From the NCBI GenBank assembly GCA_018645265.1, contig JABGOS010000091.1, positions 1-34,538 on the forward strand: a DNA stretch of 34,538 nt, in the 5' to 3' direction. This stretch comes from Deltaproteobacteria bacterium. GTDB taxonomy: Bacteria > UBA10199 > 2-02-FULL-44-16 > JAAZCA01. Position 1 is the stretch's first letter; every line of letters starts with the position of its first letter. Below the pieces are notes generated by a model, which ran no database searches, was not told the DNA's origin, and saw only the letters and a list, made by a program, of their open reading frames with translations. Both the position numbers and the translations under genes were made by a program. Shown here in pieces: positions 17,413 through 27,250 of the stretch.

Positions 17413-19131
17413 CTAATTGAATAGAGAAACTATCTTTCCCTCCTCAACATCAAGCAAGCCTCGATCTGTTATCCTGAGTCTTGGCACTACTGATAGCGAC
17501 ATGAAGGAGAGTGAGAGAAACGGGTTCTCTATCTTAGAACCCAATTTCTTAGATGCCCGTTCAATTCGATCATAGTTTTCCGCCACATCAGGTGCGCTCT
17601 TATCTGACATCAGGCCTGCAATTGGAAGAGGCAGCACATCCAGTATTTTTCCATTGGATGATGCAGCAAATCCGCCCCCGGATTTTTTTAGCGCATCAGC
17701 CGCTATGAGCATGTCTTCATCGTTGGTGCCAACCACGATGAGGTTGTGTGCATCATGACATACTGTAGATGCTAGCGCACCTTTTTGAATGCCGAAACCC
17801 CTTACCAGCCCTAACCCCACTCTTCCGGTGGAATGATGCCGCTCTATTACAGCGACTTTAAGTAAATCGCGCTCTATATCTGATACTACCAGACCATCGG
17901 ATATTTTCGGTGCTATAAGCTCCACCAGCGTTGTTATTTGATTGGGGACTAATTTGATCGCGCGGACTTTTCCATTTCGACCACTTATTTTTAACGCATT
18001 CTTGCTGATTTTCTTTATATGAACACTGTTTCCTACCGGTGGTTTATGCGAAGGTGTACATGGTGCCAGCAGTTTCCCATTTTTTGCCACTAGCTTTCCA
18101 TCCTTAAAAACTTTTTTAGCTCTAAAATTTTTTAAATCGTCGAAGACGACAAGGTCGGCTACGTAACCGATAGCTACAGCACCCTTTCTACGTTTCAACC
18201 TAAAGTAATAGGGAGCATTGTTCGTGGCCATCTGAAGTGCAGTTATCGGAGGTATTCCAGCCTTAACTGCCATTCGCAGGATGTCATCGACGTGTCCGCG
18301 TTTTATCAGATCGTGTGCACTCCTATCGTCCGAACAGAAAAAACATCGGTGAGAATTTGCGGGAGTTACTATACTTGCCAAGTCTATTAGGTTCTTTTCC
18401 GTGGTTCCCTCGCGAATCATTATATGAAGGCCGGCAATTAGTTTTTCCCGCGCTTCTGATGCCGTAGTACTTTCATGATCGGAATGGATTCCAGCTGCTA
18501 TATATGCATTTAAGTTCTTTCCGGTAAGTCCCGGTGCATGTCCGTCGACGCGCATGCCAGGTATTAAGCGGATCTTCTTCAGAAGTTCATTACGCCCCTC
18601 TATGACCCCTGGGAAATCCATTACTTCACCGATGCCTACCACGCGTGGCAGGTGAGCGAGTTTTTTGAGTTCCTTGCTTCCGAGTTTAGCCCAAGAACTT
18701 TCGAACTTAGATGCCGGGACGCATGATGGTAGCACGATATTAATATCTATGGGGAGCCCTTCGCTTGCTTGCAAAATCCACTTGATGCCCCTGGAACCCA
18801 TTACATTTGCGATCTCATGTGGATCGGCGACTACTGAGGTGGTGCCTTTAGGGACGACCGTCTTTGCAAATTCAGCGGGTGTGAGAAGCGTAGATTCTAT
18901 ATGAATATGGCTATCTATCAGACCCGATGAAAGGTAACCGCCCTTGAGATTGATCTTCTTTTTTGCTTCATAGCTTCCAAAACCGACGATTACACCGTCA
19001 GCTATAGCTACATCAGTTTTGACTATTTCATCAGCGAGGACCGAGACAACCCTTCCTCCTGTTAGAAGTAGATCGGCAGGCTTCCTTCCCGCTGCGACAT
19101 CGATTCTGTGCTTAACGGAGCTTCTTTTCAT
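17413..19131 (-). CDS. ade: Adenine deaminase
   Basis: 572 aa; GLIDSHIHIESTLLTPAEFAKTVVPKGTTSVVADPHEIANVMG, FCSDDRSAHDLIKRGHVDDILRMAV, VCHDAHNLIVVGTNDEDM. Confidence 0.95.
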   Translation of the reverse strand: MKRSSVKHRIDVAAGRKPADLLLTGGRVVSVLADEIVKTDVAIADGVIVGFGSYEAKKKINLKGGYLSSGLIDSHIHIESTLLTPAEFAKTVVPKGTTSVVADPHEIANVMGSRGIKWILQASEGLPIDINIVLPSCVPASKFESSWAKLGSKELKKLAHLPRVVGIGEVMDFPGVIEGRNELLKKIRLIPGMRVDGHAPGLTGKNLNAYIAAGIHSDHESTTASEAREKLIAGLHIMIREGTTEKNLIDLASIVTPANSHRCFFCSDDRSAHDLIKRGHVDDILRMAVKAGIPPITALQMATNNAPYYFRLKRRKGAVAIGYVADLVVFDDLKNFRAKKVFKDGKLVAKNGKLLAPCTPSHKPPVGNSVHIKKISKNALKISGRNGKVRAIKLVPNQITTLVELIAPKISDGLVVSDIERDLLKVAVIERHHSTGRVGLGLVRGFGIQKGALASTVCHDAHNLIVVGTNDEDMLIAADALKKSGGGFAASSNGKILDVLPLPIAGLMSDKSAPDVAENYDRIERASKKLGSKIENPFLSLSFMSLSVVPRLRITDRGLLDVEEGKIVSLFN

Positions 19132-19255
19132 AATCGATATGAACGACCAGCTGCCAACCCTCTACACCTGTCGACATTGTTGCTGTAATATTATACGAAG
19201 TAAATATAACTATATGATAAATATGCTATATTTGTTCTGCGCCGATATCTACAAT

Positions 19256-19975
19256 TTAAAATTGATATCTGAATGCAGGGCCAGCGAAGAAGCTTACCAT
19301 CATGTTGCTTCTGACGAGCAGATGTAGCGAGGCATCAAAACCAAACGACATGCTGTCGTTGTACTGCCACCAAAAACCGCCACCTGGGATTGCAATATCA
19401 GCGGCGATATTTCCACCATCTACCAAAGCAATTCCAGCACCTGCTTGAACATAGAACGACCATCTCGGAGCACTTTCAAGGTCAAAGACGTATCTCGCCT
19501 GAGGGACAAAGCTGACTATAGTATTCGGATTGTTGTCGCTCTTAAAATCGGTAGCAAGGTTGATGCGAAGCCCTGCAGAGAACTGTTCAAAGAAGAAGTA
19601 CTCACCCTCGACGCCTAGCCCCATCATGACGTTGATATTTTTATTGCCAGCGTATACTCCGGGTCCTACGAGTCCTGCACGAAAACTGCCTTCACGGTAT
19701 TTCTTATGAAATGCGGGGGCTATCTTGATACTCTTATCGATATTAACTTCCACCCTCTCCACTTCGGCGCCATCCTCATAGCTGACTTCATCGCTTACAT
19801 GGGCAGTTTCCTTCTCCTTTACGATTACGGTATCTCCCGAATCGGTCTTTAGTTCGTCGGTTACGCTTGCGTCTAGCGTTTCCTCCTCTATCTCAGGTTG
19901 TGATGCATCCTGCGCATACGAGAGTATTGGAACTGCAATAAGTAATACGGAAAATAACGCTATAGTTTTTTTCAT
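19256..19975 (-). CDS. Secreted outer-membrane beta-barrel protein
   Basis: Signal peptide MKKTIALFSVLLIAVPILSYAQ; alternating barrel-like strands; C-terminal ..FFAGPAFRYQF ends in aromatic F. Confidence 0.75.
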   Translation of the reverse strand: MKKTIALFSVLLIAVPILSYAQDASQPEIEEETLDASVTDELKTDSGDTVIVKEKETAHVSDEVSYEDGAEVERVEVNIDKSIKIAPAFHKKYREGSFRAGLVGPGVYAGNKNINVMMGLGVEGEYFFFEQFSAGLRINLATDFKSDNNPNTIVSFVPQARYVFDLESAPRWSFYVQAGAGIALVDGGNIAADIAIPGGGFWWQYNDSMSFGFDASLHLLVRSNMMVSFFAGPAFRYQF

Positions 19976-20012
19976 CTCGATCTCCCCCTAATTTGGGAAC
20001 CATTCGGTACGG

Positions 20013-20747
20013 TTATTTTGAAAAGCGCTTAAAGAAGTAGAGCGCTGTCTTAGCGACCCTCTCCTTTTTATAGTCCATTGTTAAAATATGTCGACAGTCT
20101 TCAAATATCATACTTTCGATTATACTGGAAGCCACAGTGTTCTTAAGTATATCCACGTTCATGAGCGGTGCAACCTTATCCTCCTTGCCGTGCATGATTA
20201 AAAGTGGGTGGGATATCTTCGACAAAGAGGCCAGGATTTTCACCTGCAGGTCGATTATTTCAAACACAGCATTCAACGGTATTTTCGGTAAGCTCATCTG
20301 CTCGTACTTCAGTCTTCCTGCAGGGTCCGCTATGCTTTTATTCCAATCCTTCGGAATATTTTTTATAATGGCCTTCAGCGGTGTATGTCTGACCATGCTT
20401 ATAGCAATTCTCTCCAGCATGGAGAGTCGAAGCGGCGTCCCGAGGAGGGCGATTCCCTTTATCCCCCAACCCTCATCCAGGGCTAGCTTGAGGCATAATA
20501 ATGCACCGAGTGATGTTCCAGCGCAGAAAACTCGATCCACATCCCTCTTCAGGGTCATGTATGAGATTCTGACAGTGTCATACCAGTCCTCCCAACTGAC
20601 CTTTGAGAGATCCTCAACGCTTCCGCCATGGCCTGCCAGGCACGGCGTATTTACAGTATAACCTGCGCCTATGAATGCCCTCTGAAAGGATGCCATAGTG
20701 GCGGGCGTACCGGTGAGTCCGTGAACGATCAGGCAACCATCAACCAT
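20013..20747 (-). CDS. Alpha/beta hydrolase (carboxylesterase Est30-like)
   Basis: CLIVHGLTGTPATMASF, GTSLGA nucleophile elbow, LLIMHGKEDKVAPL, catalytic His in DCRHILTMD. Confidence 0.88.
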   Translation of the reverse strand: MVDGCLIVHGLTGTPATMASFQRAFIGAGYTVNTPCLAGHGGSVEDLSKVSWEDWYDTVRISYMTLKRDVDRVFCAGTSLGALLCLKLALDEGWGIKGIALLGTPLRLSMLERIAISMVRHTPLKAIIKNIPKDWNKSIADPAGRLKYEQMSLPKIPLNAVFEIIDLQVKILASLSKISHPLLIMHGKEDKVAPLMNVDILKNTVASSIIESMIFEDCRHILTMDYKKERVAKTALYFFKRFSK

Positions 20748-20814
20748 CTAATTTAAATAGCACAGGGATCAATCATTGACAAGAAAGCCAGCTATTTAGC
20801 ACAGTGATGCCGTG

Positions 20815-21783
20815 ATGCAGGGAATTACAATCCCCATAAGGAAGGATCTGGATCGTCTCGAGGAGTTCTTTTCAAGTGCCCTTGGGTCAGGTGTGGATTT
20901 CGCTGATTCCGCAATAGAACTGATAATTCAGAATGGTGGAAAGAGGATCCGACCGGTTATCTTTCTACTCTCCGCCCATCTGTGCGGTTCATCATCATCC
21001 GATAATTACAGGACGGCCGCTGCGATCGAAATGATTCATGCGGCGAGCTTGCTTCATGATGATGTGCTGGATGATGCATCTATCAGAAGAGGTTCGATGG
21101 TGGTGAGGAAGCGTTTCGGAAATCGCACCAGTATCGTGGTCGGAGATTACTTATGGTCCAAGGGTATCAGCCTGATCATCCGTGAGAATAATATTGATTT
21201 GTTGAATGCGTCCTCTTGTGCGGTGGAGAGGTTGGTGGCGGGCCAACTTCTTGAGATGTCTAACTGCAACAAGGTCGATATGGAAGTTGAAACGTATATG
21301 AAGGTAGTGGAGAAAAAGACCGCATCCCTTTTTGCCATGTCCGCTGAGATGGGTGCTATTGTGGGTGGAATACAGGGGAGCCATAGAGAGGTTCTCTACA
21401 AGTATGGGACCGAGATCGGTATAGCTTATCAGTTGTGTGATGATCTTCTGGATTATATCGGGGGGGAGTCAACGCTTGGAAAAAGCTCTGGGCAGGATCT
21501 TAGAAGGGGTATAATGACATACCCTCTGATAGTAACGCTTGAAAGGGCTAATCGCTGCGAGAGAGATATTATAATTGAGGGATTTCTATCTGAGTGTCCA
21601 CCCGACGATATGTTCCGAAATATATGCAGCATAATGGATAGATATGGGGGCATAGCTGCAACCAGGGAATTAATATCAAAGACCTGTTTTTCCGCAAAGG
21701 AGATGATTGAAAAATTTAAACCATCCATTGAAAGGGATGCCCTGGCCAGCTTAGCGGATTTGGTCATGGATAGTATTCAGTAA
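20815..21783 (+). CDS. Trans-isoprenyl (polyprenyl) diphosphate synthase
   Basis: LLHDDVLDDASIRRG first Asp-rich motif and LCDDLLDYIG second motif; GGKRIRPVIFLLSA. Confidence 0.93.
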   Translation: MQGITIPIRKDLDRLEEFFSSALGSGVDFADSAIELIIQNGGKRIRPVIFLLSAHLCGSSSSDNYRTAAAIEMIHAASLLHDDVLDDASIRRGSMVVRKRFGNRTSIVVGDYLWSKGISLIIRENNIDLLNASSCAVERLVAGQLLEMSNCNKVDMEVETYMKVVEKKTASLFAMSAEMGAIVGGIQGSHREVLYKYGTEIGIAYQLCDDLLDYIGGESTLGKSSGQDLRRGIMTYPLIVTLERANRCERDIIIEGFLSECPPDDMFRNICSIMDRYGGIAATRELISKTCFSAKEMIEKFKPSIERDALASLADLVMDSIQ

Positions 21784-21975
21784 AAAAGTATTGCCCAGTT
21801 TCACTTCACCCGCATTGAATATGCAGCACCCGCATTTCCGAGTATGTTTTTGACCAGCAGTATCCTTCCAATAATTTCGACAGATTAGCAGTTATTTCAT
21901 AACGCCGAGTTTTGGCATGTGGCTTGCTATGTTGGAACGCAACTTCGCAGTTACAAAAGAAAGGAGGGTGTTTGT

Positions 21976-22167
21976 ATGAGTGAAAATATACCGAAGGATG
22001 CTTTTACTATAGTGAAGGGAAGCGATGAAAAGTCGCGGTGGGTAAAGATAGGTGCTGCTTTCACAAACCGAGACGGATCAGTGAATGTAATTCTCGATGC
22101 CCTTCCATGCGATGGAAAGATTCAAATTAGGGAGAGACGAAAAAATCTTAAGGAATCGGTGAACTAA
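21976..22167 (+). CDS. Small conserved-looking protein of unknown function (63 aa)
   Basis: SD aaaggaggg before ATG at 21976; MSENIPKDAFTIVKGSDEKSRWVKIGAAFTNRDGSVNVILDALPCDGKIQIRERRKN. Confidence 0.65.
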   Translation: MSENIPKDAFTIVKGSDEKSRWVKIGAAFTNRDGSVNVILDALPCDGKIQIRERRKNLKESVN

Positions 22168-22188
22168 TAACTGAAAGGAGAGAACGTT

Positions 22189-22533
22189 ATGAAGAGATGT
22201 AAAAGAATGAAATCCGTATCTACATTGCTTGGGCTCCTGGCTACGTTGGCTATCACCAGCCAGTTGTATGCCGCAAAGCCACCGCCATCGTCAGCGGTGA
22301 ATATCAACAGTGCTAGCATCGAACAGCTGATGGAGCTCCCGGGCATTGGTAAGAGTAAAGCGGAGGCTATCGTTGCATATCGCACACAGTCGAAATTTAC
22401 CGCCAAGGATGATCTGTTGAATATTCGAGGGATTGGCGAAAAGCTCCTAGCGAAACTGGATAGCTATGTAACCGTTTCAGGCAAAGGGGCAGTTAAAGGG
22501 TCTGGCACGATGGTTAAGTCTAAAAAGCAGTAG
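22189..22533 (+). CDS. Secreted ComEA-like helix-hairpin-helix DNA-binding protein
   Basis: Signal peptide then VNINSASIEQLMELPGIGKSKAEAIVAYRTQ..FTAKDDLLNIRGIGEKLLAKLDSYV; SD ggagag upstream. Confidence 0.9.
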   Translation: MKRCKRMKSVSTLLGLLATLAITSQLYAAKPPPSSAVNINSASIEQLMELPGIGKSKAEAIVAYRTQSKFTAKDDLLNIRGIGEKLLAKLDSYVTVSGKGAVKGSGTMVKSKKQ

Positions 22534-22559
22534 GGCTGATACCGTCAAAATGAAGGGGT

Positions 22560-22593
22560 GGGCCTGGTCGATGATCCCCCTTCGACCAGGTCC
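22560..22593. terminator. Stem-loop after the comEA-like gene
   Basis: cctggtcga (22563-22571) / tcgaccagg (22582-22590), flanking g/c pairs extend it; no clear U-tract. Confidence 0.5.
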
Positions 22594-22646
22594 TAGTCCC
22601 CCTGCTAAATATACAATGGATTTCACACGAGCGATCTGCTAATTTT

Positions 22647-23138
22647 ATGCACATGAATAAAAAGAAAGCCGAAAAGATAGATACGTCGCTAATACCGGTT
22701 GAGGGGGATGTGAAGAATCTTCTGGATATGTTTGAGTTCTTTCTCATGGAGCGACATCTCGAGAAACCTATTGAATCCTTAGGTGAGGCAGTCAGGGATC
22801 TGCGACTCATCATAGGCAGAATTCTAGTCGATCATTTTTTGAAGGTCGAAGCGGAGGAGGAGGCTAAGTTCTGTGCTGCCCTAGCTACAATGCTTGCCGA
22901 TCGCTGTGCTGAACTTCCCGTCGAGGGCGGGTTGGAGCAGTCCTATCAGGATTATTGTATAAGCGAGATACTAGTATCGTTTGAATATGCGCAGGAGATA
23001 AAGGAGGCTTATCCTGACGATACCGTTCTTCAGAAAATTCTAGCGCTGGATATTCCGATCCTACGTCCATTCGATTATGGGCTACAGGGAAAACTGAAGG
23101 TCATAGAAAAACAGAAGAAACGAAAGTTTCATGGGTGA
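22647..23138 (+). CDS. Hypothetical helical protein (~160 aa)
   Basis: Open frame with ATG (22647 or 22653); no recognised family. Confidence 0.6.
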   Translation: MHMNKKKAEKIDTSLIPVEGDVKNLLDMFEFFLMERHLEKPIESLGEAVRDLRLIIGRILVDHFLKVEAEEEAKFCAALATMLADRCAELPVEGGLEQSYQDYCISEILVSFEYAQEIKEAYPDDTVLQKILALDIPILRPFDYGLQGKLKVIEKQKKRKFHG

Positions 23139-23191
23139 TTATCATCCTTGCCAGCACGTACATCTGGTGAAGGTATAACTCATGACACGAA

Positions 23192-24859
23192 TCATGAATA
23201 ATTGAATGCACTCCCACCGATAAACTCGCGCAAAATGGAGCTCTTTGGCACTTCCACTGCCAGGATCGGTATGAAATACGAGAAGAACTTAGCGAGTCGG
23301 TATGATTCCATGAAGGATGCATGCGATCTAGGTACCTCAGCTAAATATCTTTCTGAATATGGCTTTAACAGGGAGTGTTCATATGCCAGAGCGGAGTTGA
23401 ACTGCACATCCGCGTCCTCCTGAAATGGGAATATATACTTTTTCTCTCCAGCCCTTACGCTCGACCAACCCTCTATCGTTTCCGCCGCTACGGTTCCCCT
23501 GAACAGTCGGTCCCTAACTATCCTTCTGCACAGCCTCGTGTCGTTGGTAAAAATCCTATTGTGATCATCGAGGCAAAGTTGGGTTAACGCTGAGACAAAT
23601 ATCTTAAATTTATTTTTTGCGGGTATCGCGCTGGACATGATCTCGTTCAAACCATGTATGCCTTCGGTGATAAGGATCTGTCCTTTTTTAAGCTTCAGCT
23701 TTCTCGATTTTGTGACATCCCTCTTGCCGAGTGGAAATGAGTAAAACGGTATTGCAACCTCCTCACCGTGTAGGAGTTTTTGCATATGGTCATTGAATAG
23801 ATCGATATCCAGTGCATCTATCGATTCAAAATCATACGTGCCATCAGCATGTTTTGGAGTTCTGCTTCTGTCGACGTAGTAATTGTCGATTGAGATAGCG
23901 ATTGGTTCCAGGCCGTAAGTTTTTAGGTGTATCGATAACCTCTTGGAGAAGGTAGTCTTGCCGGAACTGGATGGACCAGCTATCAGGACGAGACGCACAT
24001 CCTTGCTAGATGCAATCTGGTCGGCGATTGTCACTATCTTCTTTTCGTGAAGGGCTTCCGCAACCTTCACTAGATCTCCAGCGGTCCTTCCCATACACTT
24101 TTCATTCAGATCCGCTACGTTTTCAATATGCACCAATTCGTTCCATCGTTTCGTTTCGAGATATGTGGCGAAGAGCTTTGGTTGTGTTTTGGTTTCCTCT
24201 TCAAGTTCATTATTTTCATTTGGGAACCCTAACACTATCCCATGCTCGTATGGGCGTATGCTGAATTTATCTATCAGGCCGGTTCTGTAGGCGATAGGGC
24301 CGAATCCGTAGCCGCTGTATTTTCCGAGCCTAACTATCGGGACCTCTGCTCTCCTGAGCTGATTGAGCAGTTTAGATTTATCGGTGCTGCCCTGTTTTTG
24401 AAAGACCTCCATGGCCTCTTCGACTGACACCCATTCACGTTTAAGCGGGACGTCCTTCTCCACTATTCGTCTCATATGTTCGTCGAGCGAACTTATAAAC
24501 TTCTGATCGACTATGTGGTTGTGGACTTCAAAGAAATAACCAACACCTATCGACTGTCCTACGACGATTCGCGCCTGTGGCGCAATTTCGGCCAGCGCCG
24601 AATACAGTATCATCAATGTGGTTCTACGATAGATATCCATACCCTCTCGCACTGAGAGGTCCACCGTGTTGATTTCACCTGGGCTTGTGAGTTTGTAACT
24701 GAACTCTACGAGATGGTTGTTGAGTATTGCTCCAACAGCTGGATAAGATCCTTTATGGGGAGCTTTTGGCAAGAGATCCACTATCCGCGTATCTGGTTTT
24801 ACGGATAGATCTTCGCCGTTGATGGTAATATCTATTTTTTTAAACATCTGTACCTCCAT
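23192..24859 (-). CDS. TGS-domain nucleoside (uridine) kinase-like protein
   Basis: N-terminal TGS-like/ThrRS-like region (DITINGEDLSVKPDTRIVDLL.., FFEVHNHIV), Walker A AGPSSSGKTTFSKRL, uridine-kinase-like IDNYYVDRSRTPKHADGTYDFESIDALD. Confidence 0.85.
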   Translation of the reverse strand: MEVQMFKKIDITINGEDLSVKPDTRIVDLLPKAPHKGSYPAVGAILNNHLVEFSYKLTSPGEINTVDLSVREGMDIYRRTTLMILYSALAEIAPQARIVVGQSIGVGYFFEVHNHIVDQKFISSLDEHMRRIVEKDVPLKREWVSVEEAMEVFQKQGSTDKSKLLNQLRRAEVPIVRLGKYSGYGFGPIAYRTGLIDKFSIRPYEHGIVLGFPNENNELEEETKTQPKLFATYLETKRWNELVHIENVADLNEKCMGRTAGDLVKVAEALHEKKIVTIADQIASSKDVRLVLIAGPSSSGKTTFSKRLSIHLKTYGLEPIAISIDNYYVDRSRTPKHADGTYDFESIDALDIDLFNDHMQKLLHGEEVAIPFYSFPLGKRDVTKSRKLKLKKGQILITEGIHGLNEIMSSAIPAKNKFKIFVSALTQLCLDDHNRIFTNDTRLCRRIVRDRLFRGTVAAETIEGWSSVRAGEKKYIFPFQEDADVQFNSALAYEHSLLKPYSERYLAEVPRSHASFMESYRLAKFFSYFIPILAVEVPKSSILREFIGGSAFNYS

Positions 24860-24957
24860 CGAATTTAGATACTTTTATCAGATGAAGCATTATAGGACAA
24901 GTGCGGTGATTCCTACGCTTGCTTTTGTGGACGGCTATATATATCAGTGAATACATC

Positions 24958-25410
24958 ATGAGGATTATAATCGTAGACGGATACAATATGATTAGGAGGA
25001 TCCCCAGGTTTATCGAGGGGGAGCGCGATGGCCTTGCGTCCGGTAGGGAAAAGCTCTTAATTGAGCTGGAGGATTATGGTGCCAGGATGGGCGTACAGAT
25101 TGCTGTGGTCTTCGATGGAGGTACTAGGCCCCACTCCTATGTGGGTGAATTGCCAAGCTTCGAGGGTTTTGCCGGAATTGACGTGTTTTTTTCTAAACGT
25201 GGACAGTCGGCAGATCAGAACATAGTGGAAATTGCAGGGGGAATTCTTAAAAAGAAAAGGTATAGAGGTGTGGATGTTGAGGAGATGGACGTTATCGTGG
25301 TCAGCGATGACATAATCCTAAATGATGATGTGAAGGAGTTGGGAGCATACCTGGTCTCCCCCGCATCACTTGAATATGCGATGCGGGATCTTAGTATTCC
25401 GAAATACTAG
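24958..25410 (+). CDS. NYN-domain (YacP-like) putative ribonuclease
   Basis: MRIIIVDGYNMIRRIP.., VVFDGG, VVSDD; start ATG at 24958. Confidence 0.82.
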   Translation: MRIIIVDGYNMIRRIPRFIEGERDGLASGREKLLIELEDYGARMGVQIAVVFDGGTRPHSYVGELPSFEGFAGIDVFFSKRGQSADQNIVEIAGGILKKKRYRGVDVEEMDVIVVSDDIILNDDVKELGAYLVSPASLEYAMRDLSIPKY

Positions 25411-25427
25411 ATCATGTGGGTCGTAGG

Positions 25428-25814
25428 TTAATCTTTCTTGCTCTTTTTGGTTGCAGACTTTTTCTTTGGAGCAGACTTTTTAGTAGCGACGGTAAATTTG
25501 CTGAGCTTCTTCTCTACACTGGCGACCGTATCATCAAGCTTATCCACCTGGGAAAGAAGTTCCCTCATATGTTTTGTAAGCTCTATGTTCTGAGGTTTAT
25601 TCTGTGTTTCATATTTCTCGAATATGAGATCACCAAGTTCGTGGAGAGCTCTGTATTTTTCTATACGACATTTCTTGGCCTGCATGTGAAGTTTTGCAGC
25701 ATCGGCGGTCTTGCCGGCGATAACCTCGGCCTCGCTTACGCCGTTTTTTAAAATTTTGAGCCCTTCCTCGATAAGTTCTTTAGCCTTTACCTGCATTTCA
25801 TTCCAATGTGGCAT
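25428..25814 (-). CDS. Small alpha-helical protein with Lys/Ala-rich histone-H1-like tail
   Basis: 128 aa; C-terminus VATKKSAPKKKSATKKSKKD. Confidence 0.7.
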   Translation of the reverse strand: MPHWNEMQVKAKELIEEGLKILKNGVSEAEVIAGKTADAAKLHMQAKKCRIEKYRALHELGDLIFEKYETQNKPQNIELTKHMRELLSQVDKLDDTVASVEKKLSKFTVATKKSAPKKKSATKKSKKD

Positions 25815-25934
25815 GACAGCTCCCCTTTTGAGTTACATCCAACGTGTCGGGGGAATTTAATTCGTAGGGGGGTGCTTCGGCAAGTAAAAAAGAGGAATAC
25901 GTGAAAATTGAAATTATATGAGCAGGGGTGTATC

Positions 25935-26501
25935 ATGCCTCACATGCTTTCAGCCCATTTAGCTCCGCCGTTGATAGCGAAAGCTCTTCGGCCGGATATC
26001 AATCTCTTTGCGGGTATTCTCCTCTGCTTTCTGCCTGATATCCTTCATTCGATATGCGTATTCCTTGGTGTTGAGAGACTTAGGGTGGATGAGCGTTATT
26101 CCCATGCCTTAATCACAGTGTTGTTCATGTCGTTTGCCGTGTTCGTCATATGTAGATTCTTAGATTTGCCTGTTACCCCATCCATCATATATGCGGGTAT
26201 AGTTCTATCTCACTTTCTGTTGGATTTGGTGAATAGACGAAAGATGGCAGTTACACCGTGGGGTCCATATATCCCGGGTATAGGACTGCATGAGAGGAGT
26301 CGTATCTTGGGATTTGCGGTGGAGCTCTCCATGGTCTTGATCTCGGTTGGAATTTTCGCAGTCATGAAGTTTAATGGGGAACTGGCATCTCTCAGGCTGC
26401 CAGCGCTCCTGCTTTTGATCATGCTTATATTAGAGGCTTTCTACTTTCGAATCTATTTTCCTGATGTCAAAGGGCTTATCAGCGCCAGGTTGAACTCTTA
26501 A
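25935..26501 (+). CDS. Membrane-bound metal-dependent hydrolase-like protein (DUF457/YdjM-like)
   Basis: MPHMLSAHLAPPLIAKALRPDINLFAGILLCFLPDILHS .. ERYSHALITVLF .. AGIVLSHFLLDLV; His/Asp spacing plus multiple TM segments. Confidence 0.6.
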   Translation: MPHMLSAHLAPPLIAKALRPDINLFAGILLCFLPDILHSICVFLGVERLRVDERYSHALITVLFMSFAVFVICRFLDLPVTPSIIYAGIVLSHFLLDLVNRRKMAVTPWGPYIPGIGLHERSRILGFAVELSMVLISVGIFAVMKFNGELASLRLPALLLLIMLILEAFYFRIYFPDVKGLISARLNS

Positions 26502-26632
26502 GTTGTTGTATTTATTGGGCCAATCACTTTTTCCCCTCCATGTCGACAGAGCTATAAAGGACACAACATATTCGATTTTTTGCCGATAATAATAATAGGT
26601 CTTATGGTCATATCAATCGTAAGGAGGTCAAA

Positions 26633-27202
26633 ATGGCATTTCCAAGTGATCCTTATAAAATCTGCAAGTCGCATCCAGAACTCAAAGGACAACCGGTAGG
26701 TGGAAGTAAAATTCCACTTAGAATGGATAATGTTGATATCGATGGTGATGGAAAGCCGGACAGGGTGGTGGAGCACTATGAATCCGTATACATATGCCCA
26801 AATAAGCATATGGAAGAGACTTCTACGGTGGCCCCTCTGGCGGATTTCAGCACTGTAAAGAGCGGCGCGCTCAAATTCTTCTCACTCGATGGCAAATCTG
26901 CGATGCAGCCATTTAAAAGCGTTGTTACCGATAAAAAGGGCGAGCAGTATGTGACGATGGATTTCGGGTATGATGAGGCTATTAGTTGGAATGGTGAGAA
27001 GGCCGAAGTGGATAGATCTAAGATAACCGTCTTTGTAGTCCCGCTTGCAGTTTTCAAGAAGTGTCGCAGAATGGCCCGTGAAGCTGAGGAGAAGAGGTCG
27101 GAGGAGTTGGCTGCTGAGGCTCAGAAGGAGTTGATGGCGAGCGCCAAACTGTTCAAGCTTGGTGAAGTTTCAGTTTCTGCCGTGCCGTTTAAATTGGATT
27201 GA
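26633..27202 (+). CDS. Hypothetical protein with an EF-hand-like calcium loop
   Basis: 189 aa; NVDIDGDGKPDRVVEHY (DxDxDGxxD); strong SD aaggaggtcaaa; no recognised family. Confidence 0.7.
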   Translation: MAFPSDPYKICKSHPELKGQPVGGSKIPLRMDNVDIDGDGKPDRVVEHYESVYICPNKHMEETSTVAPLADFSTVKSGALKFFSLDGKSAMQPFKSVVTDKKGEQYVTMDFGYDEAISWNGEKAEVDRSKITVFVVPLAVFKKCRRMAREAEEKRSEELAAEAQKELMASAKLFKLGEVSVSAVPFKLD

Positions 27203-27217
27203 TAATTCTTCAAATAA

Positions 27218-27250
27218 TAAAGGGCTCCTGAATTTCAGGAGCCCTTTTAT
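27218..27250. terminator. Bidirectional rho-independent terminator between convergent genes
   Basis: aaagggctcctgaa-ttt/att-ttcaggagccctttt: long GC stem with A-tract on one side and T-tract on the other. Confidence 0.92.

Noticed and set aside
23202-24427. Plus-strand ORFs within the TGS/uridine kinase-like gene
   Set aside because: Antisense to a clear coding sequence.
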